A stretch of DNA of 27,500 bases from positions 720,161 to 747,660 of the forward strand of contig NC_006683.1 of NCBI RefSeq assembly GCF_000091045.1. The letters are read 5' to 3'. This document shows positions 20,753 to 27,500 of the stretch, in pieces. Each line of letters opens with the position of its first letter. Within the stretch, counting starts at the first letter, position 1. The stretch comes from Cryptococcus deneoformans JEC21. Lineage: Eukaryota; Basidiomycota; Tremellomycetes; Tremellales; Cryptococcaceae. The notes under the pieces were generated by a model. It saw nothing but the letters and a program-made list of their open reading frames with translations. It had not been told where the DNA came from and made no database searches. The translations under genes were made by a program, and so were the position numbers.

Positions 20753-21464
20753 CCTTCCTAAGAGTCGAAAGCTGGGCGGCGGATCAAGTCAATGACTGGT
20801 CAAAATTTAATGATCTTGGAGTGAGTAGATTTTGTCCTCCATATCTCCGGTCTGTGGAAAGCAAGAAACTGACCCACATTAGGCCGTCATCTTTTCGGCC
20901 GGTTTTGTTCTTGTTTCGAGCTCCTTCACCCTACCCACATACCCTTCAATATCGCTCCGTTTAGTTATCCCACCGTTGGCTCTACGACCGTAAACCTTCT
21001 GCTAATTTTATTGATTCAAGCACTTGCGAGATTGGGTACTGTACGTATATCAACCCTTCTCGCTTTTCTTCTCGTCTATTACAGATAGCTAATCATCCTT
21101 TTCTCCATGCAGTCGTTCACAACATCGGTCAACACTAAATTTTCTTCGTCCCCGATCCTGTCCTCGCATTCCTCCTCTTCCATGCCGAAGCTATTTCCTG
21201 GCTCTTCTCCGCGATTCATTCTCGAGTCATTGCATCCTATTAGACGGGTACACTGTTGAGCATCAATTCACAGGAGGATGATGAGAAGATTCGCATGCCC
21301 TGGTGGTACTTGGTCATCCTGGGAAGTGAGTGAGTTGTCCTTTTCACCGCTCTTCATTTCTCTCGTTTCGAGTACCCAAATCGATGTTGTACATCAGATC
21401 CATTTATGCTGAGAGCATGTTACAGCTTATTGGGAAAAAGGACCAGAGAAAGTCGACGAAGTAG
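20753..21464 (+). pseudogene. Probable broken membrane-protein gene
   Basis: Gene-like fragments with good splice sites appear in order. An exon at about 20753-20820 reads RVESWAADQVNDWSKFNDLG and joins over a GTGAGT..TAG intron to AVIFSAGFVLVSSSFTLPT. A 1-nt shift is then needed to read IPFNIAPFSYPTVGSTTVN and LLLILLIQALARLGT. After another intron comes VVHNIGQH, an in-frame TAA, IFFVPDPVLAFLLFHAEAI, SWLFSAIHSRVIASY, an in-frame TAG, then KIRMPWWYLVILG. A last exon could end SMLQLIGKKDQRKSTK. The hydrophobic segments suggest a multi-pass membrane protein. I do not recognise the family. Two stops and a frameshift argue for a pseudogene, although sequencing errors or unseen introns could mimic this. 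Confidence 0.45.
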
Positions 21465-21810
21465 GGAAGTGAGGCGCTTAGCCGGTGTCAAAGAAATATA
21501 TTCGCGCTTCCATTGACTAGATGCGTGACTTATATTGAAGGATTGTAACGTTGAATAATCATATGAATGTGGTGGAAGCTCCTGTCCATGCTATTTCGGT
21601 TCGACCCCATGAAGTCAAGCAGTAATGTCAAACCACAATGTTATAGAGTGAAACTCGCCGAGAAAAAATGTCCAATCACCGAAACAAAAGCAAAGAAGCA
21701 ATAGTCTTGCGCATCTTCAAATTTTACACACTTCATTCTACCGCATATACAACATATACCTGTACAACACCTTCTACCCCTCCCATTTGACATCGGCTTC
21801 CCGCTGGGTC
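21465..21810. other. 3' flank between membrane-protein relic and ATG5
   Basis: Short convergent gap, probably 3' UTRs. No ORF with support. GGTTCGACCCC at 21598-21608 looks like a tRNA T-loop but no cloverleaf can be folded around it. Confidence 0.45.
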
Positions 21811-23400
21811 TCAAGCAGCACTTAGACACACCCCGACTCTGACCCAGCCATCAACTCCACACAGACAGCTCGCAATCCAAGCCACCTCTGCCTCTTGTGG
21901 TATTAATATCCCCTGAGCGATGGGGAAGGCGAGCTCGTAAGGGTTTTCAGACGAAATGGGGAAAAGAAGTGGGAGATGGACCTGTAATACTGCAAGGAGG
22001 GTTGTGGGTTTACCTAAGCGTATGCATGAGCGTGAATAGAAACAAAGACAGGAAACATGAGCGTCTTACCAGATTCAGAAATTGGCGGGACGATCTCTTG
22101 GATAACAGGGGCATTATCAGGCAGATAGATCTTGAATGGGATTGCTCTTGTGGCGTAGGACGAATCGGGAGCTCGTGGGGGACCCGAAGGGTCGGCAGAT
22201 GATGGTCTCGATGGTTGCGTTGAGTTGGAAGAAGTCAGCAGGGGAAGGGGCACGATTTTGTTCACCATTTGAGCGTACAAGTCAAAGTCGTCTGCAAAGA
22301 AAATCTCAGTAAATATGTCAACGGTCAGAGAAAGGGGTAAATGTAAGCACTATTGACGATCCCATCCCATCCTGCTTCCAGATCAACCCTTCTCAAATTT
22401 GTCACTCGATTGGTATTCCGCCACCTCACAAAATCTGCCTCCTTCACTTGATTCAGCCATTGGGATTTGCACACTTCTATTGAGTTTGGCATTAACAAAC
22501 GGTCTTGCGGAGGATTTGAGAGGTGGAGAAGGAGACTGATCACGCGAGGAGTCGATGACAGTTCGATCGATGAAGGGAGAGGTTGGGGACGCGAGATGAA
22601 CGAATGGATATCAACGAGGTCTATGGGCCAGTGCCTATTCCTCACGTAAGAGTCGATCATACAATATGTATCACTACTCACCACCTGCAAGCACCCTGTC
22701 GCACAAACCGTTGCTTGTCTTCTTCTGATACTTCCTCTTCAAACCACCAGTTCTTCTCGTCTATTTGCTCTAGTTGTGCATCATCCAGGGCGAGTTCGAC
22801 TAGGTTTTCTCGTATTTCGGGGATGAAAAGTGGTAGGTAAGAGTATCTGGGTGCTTTGATCTAAATTTAAGGTGAGCATTCGAGCAATATGAAAGAAGAT
22901 AAATAGATGGGAATGACAGGGGTTCCAGCACGTATGACCAGTACTGACATAGTAAAGTCGCTTCAGAAAGATAATATCGGTCATACAGTTCATAGCGATG
23001 CTTCAGCATGGTAAGGGCAGATAAAAATAAAGCCCGTATCATTCGTGGTAGCTCTTCTAGCGGAATTGGCTACATAAAGATAAAGCATTCAGCTCGATCG
23101 CAAACCGCTGATGCATGGTGGCGCCCCAGCTGCATAGTTTGGAGCACGTTGAACCTGAATAAAATTATAGCCGACCCGCCAGCGATGTTCGTGACAACCG
23201 ACAACCTTACTCGGTGAACATCGCCCGAGAGACATCCTCCAGCCTATATTGGGAATGAAATAACTCACATAATACCTGTCACACGCATTGCCTGCACCTG
23301 GCTCACCATCTGCGAGCCGAATAGATATGGTAACAGCGGACTGCCAGGTAAGCCGACGAAAGAGGATGGTTGTCGACTGGGCGGGATTTGGAGAGGCCAT
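21811..23400 (-). CDS. ATG5: Autophagy protein Atg5
   Basis: Atg5 is conjugated to Atg12 and with Atg16 forms the E3-like complex that lipidates Atg8 on the growing autophagosome membrane. Exons 23400-23269, 22860-22682, 22634-22351, 22291-22070 and 22013-21811 give 339 residues in phase. The first UFD is [20 protein letters not shown], then [32 protein letters not shown] corresponds to the family's [19 protein letters not shown] aligns with MKEADALKH of human Atg5, placing the Atg12-acceptor lysine at about K168. The second UFD reads [36 protein letters not shown] and the end [19 protein letters not shown]. The Cys/Gly stretch near the C terminus is normal for the family. Intron 1 is 408 nt, far longer than the others (47-59 nt). 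Intron 3 uses a weak GTGCTT donor. The gene is divergent from the methyltransferase. Confidence 0.93.
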
Positions 23401-23688
23401 TGTTATTGTGTGGGGGCTGAGGGGGTGGAGCAGGGCGGGGTGTCCGTATCCAAGTACGTTCAGGAGCTACAGTTGGATTGATGGATGTCAAAAAGTGAAA
23501 GAAGAACGAGTGAAGAGTGACGCGTGCAAGGCCAACAACCGAAGCCGGACACGGCGTGGGGGGTTCCCCCCCAGGCACAGCCGGTTCTTGTTTTCGCTAA
23601 AATTGCTCTTCATCGTCTATCTCGCTCTGCTAATCATCAATCGTCTAACCAGTTATTATAATCAAATATCAGGTGTAAACATAAAATT
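23401..23688. promoter_or_regulatory. Divergent promoter, ATG5 / methyltransferase
   Basis: This 288-bp region separates the two divergent start codons and must contain both promoters. The left half is GC-rich (GGGGGCTGAGGGGGTGG near 23413), the right half AT-rich with TTATTATAATC near 23653. No specific site can be named. Confidence 0.55.
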
Positions 23689-24873
23689 ATGCGCTCAAAC
23701 ATCGAGGCAAACCTCCCACCAACAAATGAAGGGTATGGAACCCACGAGTACTGGTAAGTCCACAACCTTCACGCTTGTAAGAGAAGCTCACGGTAGACTA
23801 TATTATGGTATAGGGAGGAACGCTACGCGAAGTAAGCTTAAACGTCTAACTAATGAAGGGCCATTGTATTCTAAGTCATGCTCCTGTAGAGAATCCGATG
23901 GCCGCACATTTGACTGGTTTCTCTCGCCGTCTTATCTCGTCCCCTTTTTTGAAGAACTTACGGCCGACATCGATGCCGGCAAAGATGCGAGAATATTAAT
24001 GCTTGGATGTGGCAATTCGGCACTCGGCGAAGTACTATACGATGCTGGATGGAAGAACATTGTCAATATTGATGTGAGTCGTCGCATGCAACAATGAAGG
24101 AAGGGGAGACAGGAGACTAATCATCGGTCGTAGTATTCCAAAATTGTCATTGAACAGATGCAAGAACGACACGTCGAGAAACGACCAGAAATGATCTGGC
24201 TCGAGATGGATGTAATGGATCTTAAATTTGGAGAAAATGAATTTGACTTAGTTATCGATAAAGGCTGGTTCATTCCCTTGCCAAGTTTGAAGTCCAGCTG
24301 ACATGTACTCAGGAACGATGGAGTGAGTCCGTCATTGAGCTTTCACTATGGACTGCCGCTTAGCTTGCCAACAGCGCTATGTTGACGACGAAGGGCGACC
24401 CGTGGGTGAGCTACGCATCAAACCTCCTCCGCGGTGTCTGTCGATCTGACAATTCATAGAATCCCCCGGAAAAAGATATCAAAGCCTGCACACAAGAAAT
24501 TTCAGAAGCTCTCCGGTACAGTCTCCTTCATTGTAGATATTGCATGTCAATTGTGAACTCATTAGATATATATACAGGGTCTTACGGAAATGTAAAGGGT
24601 CTAAATTTGCCTAGTGAGTGATGCCTTTCGATGGGATTAGCACCATGCTTACCATATCAAATGAAGCTTCACATTTGGTCAACCCCATTTCCGAAAACGG
24701 TGGGCTCTGCTCCCTTTCTTCTTTGCATATTTTGAAGCTGATATTATGTTATAATCATGTTCCCCAGATACATGCAGAATCGTCGCAATTTCACGCTCAC
24801 CCACCGAGAGATTGGACCACCTGAAGGATTTGCGTACTTCCTATATGTCTTAGCTTATAATGTGGAACTCTGA
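23689..24873 (+). CDS. EEF1A lysine methyltransferase-like protein (EEF1AKMT4/METTL13 group)
   Basis: This is a class I SAM-dependent methyltransferase of the group that modifies translation elongation factor eEF1A lysines; the substrate is inferred from family only. Ten exons give 222 residues in phase: 23689-23753, 23814-23831, 23890-24073, 24134-24263, 24313-24322, 24375-24405, 24460-24515, 24578-24613, 24667-24699, 24768-24873. The N terminus has GYGTHEYWEERYAK and DGRTFDWFLSP. SAM motif I is ARILMLGCGNSALGEVLY (about 61-78), followed by NIVNIDYSKIVIEQMQERH, EMDVMDL and DLVIDKGTMDAMLT (about 127-140). After DPW come EISEALRVLRK, YFTFGQPHFRKRYMQN and GFAYFLYVL, all found in EEF1AKMT4-like proteins. 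Exons 2 and 5 are 18 and 10 nt. Intron 4 (24264-24312) requires a weak GC donor, GCTGGT, and intron 8 ends at AAG. Confidence 0.85.
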
Positions 24874-25819
24874 AGACCATTTATCCATATCAGACGATGT
24901 AATGGGTATAGCTATCACGCCTGCTCTACTTTCTGAGTTTAAGGGATCTCAATCGTATATAGAATCTTCACAACTGTGAAGATCGCAAAGACATTTATTT
25001 ATTCATCAATACTCGGCCTTATACTTGGCTCATCCCGCATTCGCCCTTCACACGAATATTTCGCTTCATGGGCACATCTAGATGTTGTAGTCCACTCAAA
25101 CTGTTTCCGGTCCTCCTTCTCGACGACCTTCAGCAATGGATCCAAACTCCTTTCTTACTCTCCCACACCATCTTCCAACCCATCACTGTCTTCCCACCAC
25201 ATCGCTCCTGGTTCTGAGAACTTTGTCTAGAGCCACCTTGAACTTGGCTCTTAGTTTGACTATTTCGGCCAGGGCCACCACCGCGTCTCACCTGCTTTCC
25301 ATAACCACTCCTTGGACCTTTTCCACTATCACTGTCTTTGCCTTGGTTTGAACCATCACCGAGCTCATTGCTGCCCTTGAATGTATCAACTTGGGTGTAG
25401 CGGTGTTACTGTCCTGGGAAAGACCGGAAACCACCTGATGCTACCACGATTGTTTGACCACGGTTTAGTCCAGTCTGGGAACTTAAGAGGTTCAGAAGCT
25501 AGCGAAGTTTGTAGCGGATTCAAGTGGGACCTCCTTGGAAAGATACCCAGAGAAGCGAGAAGGATATGAAGGTTGTCTTTCATTTCGTCTATGCGAAGAG
25601 CTCTTTATATATCTTTTTCTAAGTCTACAAGCTGATCAATCTTCCTCATTCCTTGAGCACCCTTTTCCTCTCTCCTTCTCCGTCTCTGATCTCCGGAGGG
25701 CCCCTTCTGATCCGGTTCCTTACTCCCGTTCTCTCTTTTCTCCTCCTTCTCTTCACTTAGGCTAATGTCTATCACCCCAATTATCCCGTTCTCTCCTCTT
25801 GTCTTTTTCTTTCCTTCTG
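24874..25819. other. Gene-poor region with a pyrimidine-rich tract
   Basis: I can support no complete gene. On the minus strand a Gly/Ser/Gln-rich frame is open from about 25400 down to 25125 (SGKGPRSGYGKQ, SRQSSQNQERCGG) but has no good start or splice link. A 65-codon minus-strand ORF at 25386-25583 follows a TATATAAAG box (about 25608-25616). Together they might be remains of one gene. The plus strand is CT-rich from about 25630 to 25850. Confidence 0.35.
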
Positions 25820-26329
25820 CTAAACTCTTTCTCCTCTCCGTTCCTTACATTGGGCTACTTTATCCTTCGCCGCTCTCCCCCTCTTGAGTTTTGGACATGC
25901 TTGGCAAGCAAATTCTTTTAACATCGCCATATAGTTCGGTTTTGGAGACAGTATATCAGGCTCTGTGCGATAATCGAGAGTGCGCTTTTGCGGGTGAAGA
26001 GCTGACTCAATAGTACACGAAAGAATACTATCGCAGACACGGAAGAAAGTGCGCTCGAGAAGTTCGCACTTCTTGTAGTTGACAATAAAGCTGTTCGTGG
26101 AAGGTGATGGAATGATGAGATTATGGGGAAAGAGATCGAGATTGACTTGGCTAAAAAACATCGGCAGCAACCATAGGGCCGCTATTGCCAAGAAGACGAC
26201 TGGTCTCAATAGCGAAAGTCCTACGTCCACGGAGATCAGAAAGTACCCAGACTCTGTGACAAATTTGGTACCACAGGCGGCTAAAGCCCGGGGCAAGTGG
26301 AACATCTGATACGCCGCATCCAAGTACAT
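25820..26329 (-). CDS. Hypothetical protein, possibly membrane-bound, 169 residues
   Basis: A single open frame starts MYLDAAYQMFHLPRALAA and has one strong hydrophobic segment around residues 34-60 (SLLRPVVFLAIAALWLLPMF). A polar part and a Lys/Arg-rich tail (KLKRGRAAKDK) follow. I recognise no family. The frame may be an exon or a fragment of a larger, decayed gene, since the open sequence upstream lies in other frames. Evidence is length (169 codons, unusual by chance) and the membrane-protein composition. Confidence 0.38.
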   Translation of the reverse strand: MYLDAAYQMFHLPRALAACGTKFVTESGYFLISVDVGLSLLRPVVFLAIAALWLLPMFFSQVNLDLFPHNLIIPSPSTNSFIVNYKKCELLERTFFRVCDSILSCTIESALHPQKRTLDYRTEPDILSPKPNYMAMLKEFACQACPKLKRGRAAKDKVAQCKERRGERV

Positions 26330-27500
26330 GAGGCACTGCCCTAGGCAGACTTGGTCCTTTTCCGGAGATTGATGAGTTGAGATGTTGGTTTCCGAGGTCT
26401 AGAAGAGATAAGAGTCCATGCGACATGGCGGAAGTTACTACTGTAGCAACAGAATAGAAAATAGAGAATAGAGAAGGATAAAATGCATATTTGAGACGGG
26501 ATGATTTTGATCGTTCCTTTTCCGTAGAGCGGCCTATTCCGTAAATATAGACAAATCATCCGTGACTATTTATTTATCACCACGCATAGTTCCGCAACTA
26601 CGTACCGGCCAATGCCAATTTCTCGTCCCATCCTCTGCAGTAACTTAATGCTATTTTTTGTAATAACATGACAGTTGATGATGCCTCGTGCCAGGAAGGG
26701 AAGCCGACAGAGGATAGAGAATGTGTCGCTGATAACGAGAAAGAGGCTGATAACGCCATGTGGTGGTTGCGTCATCATGTTAGTAAATTTTCATCAAGCA
26801 TAAAAAAGCGGAACGGATATTTTGATTATTAACGAGGCCAACGAAGTTGCCAGCGGTTCCGGTCCGCATTTGCCGCACGTAATGAACGATACTTGTAGGG
26901 AAACCCATGCAAAAATCGGGCAACAAACCGGGCATCGGTAAGGCAACACAAACCAGGATCGAGTTATACGAAAATGTTTCGCACGATTTGACATGTCTTC
27001 TTCGACAATTCGATTTTCTTGTTGCTAAGGTCAATGCACACCGGTCCGAATGTGATTATCTCATCCTGCAACACGCGGCATGTATCAGCTTCGTGTGCTT
27101 GGCGACCTATTAATGCACATGTTGCCCTTCAGATATTAAACACAAAGGGTGTGGAGGGACTGGAGAGGCACGTTTTGTTCGTGTCAAGGAGGACGTAGAT
27201 GGGCCCCGAAACACGCCAGATGAAAAGTCAACGCATAATCTGTATGTTGTAAACTATGCCGACCACGCTTTGTTCCTGATCGAAAGAAAAGAACACAGTT
27301 CTTCCGCACGCTTTTCGTACATACTGATACTGCGCAACAGCAACCACGTCGTCTCCCTGAAATAAGGAGATTGAACTCTGAATAACTACTAACTGAACGA
27401 CTGATGACTTAAGCCAAGACTTAAGACTTCTTCCACGAATGTCCGAGAAGCAAGAGGGGGACCGTGGCCTGTAAGGGCAGAAGAAGGAAGAGGAATGAGG
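26330..27500. other. Gene-poor right end of the window
   Basis: Only short frames below 90 codons occur, on both strands, with no splice pattern or family motif. No terminal repeats, RNA genes or tandem repeats were seen. A gene could start beyond the right edge. Confidence 0.4.

Noticed and set aside
21595..21612. tRNA T-loop-like sequence GGTTCGACCCC
   Set aside because: No acceptor, D or anticodon stem can be paired around it.
23288..24097. Plus-strand ORF of 269 codons spanning the ATG5 promoter and the first methyltransferase exons
   Set aside because: It reads through the divergent promoter and two introns. Only its last part (DGRTFDWFL onward) is real, and that belongs to exon 3 of the spliced gene starting at 23689.
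26780..27034. Minus-strand ORF of 84 codons and overlapping shorter frames
   Set aside because: No motif, no splice context, and a length that is common by chance.
1..27500. CRISPR arrays, bacterial operons, rRNA genes, plasmid or viral replication modules
   Set aside because: None was seen. Gene structure is eukaryotic throughout, and no viral or toxin gene was recognised.

Overview
The window reads as a nuclear fragment from an intron-dense basidiomycete yeast, most likely a Tremellales species (Cryptococcus or Kwoniella type). The evidence is the introns: I reconstructed about 52, mostly 45-80 nt, with GT..AG ends and CTAAC/CTGAC-like branch sites. Gene content fits too: a fungal 1,3-beta-glucan synthase, APC2, ATG5 and a fungal Munc13-like protein. 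There is no bacterial-style operon, no rRNA and no convincing tRNA. Species and chromosome cannot be fixed from the sequence alone. All gene models below are hand-spliced; each protein-coding model except the unspliced ones was checked for phase continuity across every junction.

Layout. 1-1159 (+): last five exons of the 1,3-beta-glucan synthase catalytic subunit, cut by the window edge. 1749-3476 (-): two-exon 557-residue protein of unknown function. 3740-6048 (-): eight-exon APC2, the cullin subunit of the anaphase-promoting complex. 6448-8284 (+): fourteen-exon short-chain dehydrogenase, divergent from APC2. 9549-10533 (+): four-exon pirin-type bicupin with a clear TATA box. 10920-13330 (-): a decayed locus that once encoded a LamB/YcsF (PxpA-like) protein and a biotin carboxylase/biotinyl protein, broken by stops, frameshifts, a deletion and an insertion. 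13869-14138 (+): small two-exon gene for a 63-residue protein. 14485-14709 (-): possible 74-residue secreted peptide precursor. 15842-20243 (+): eleven-exon Munc13/Ync13-like protein with a C2 domain. 20753-21464 (+): probable broken membrane-protein gene. 21811-23400 (-): five-exon ATG5. 23689-24873 (+): ten-exon EEF1A lysine methyltransferase-like gene, divergent from ATG5. The last 2.6 kb is gene-poor, with one uncertain membrane ORF at 25820-26329 (-).

The intact genes are mostly housekeeping functions (cell wall synthesis, cell cycle, membrane traffic, autophagy, translation-factor methylation) and do not form a pathway. The accessory part is the pseudogene block and its small-ORF neighbours (about 10.9-14.7 kb). 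I found no convincing new biological system. The most useful observations are the decayed LamB/YcsF-biotin carboxylase locus with its insertion, two GC-AG introns (one with a very weak donor), coding microexons of 7-18 nt, a presequence-like upstream frame on the pirin gene that lacks an ATG, and the two small-protein genes.
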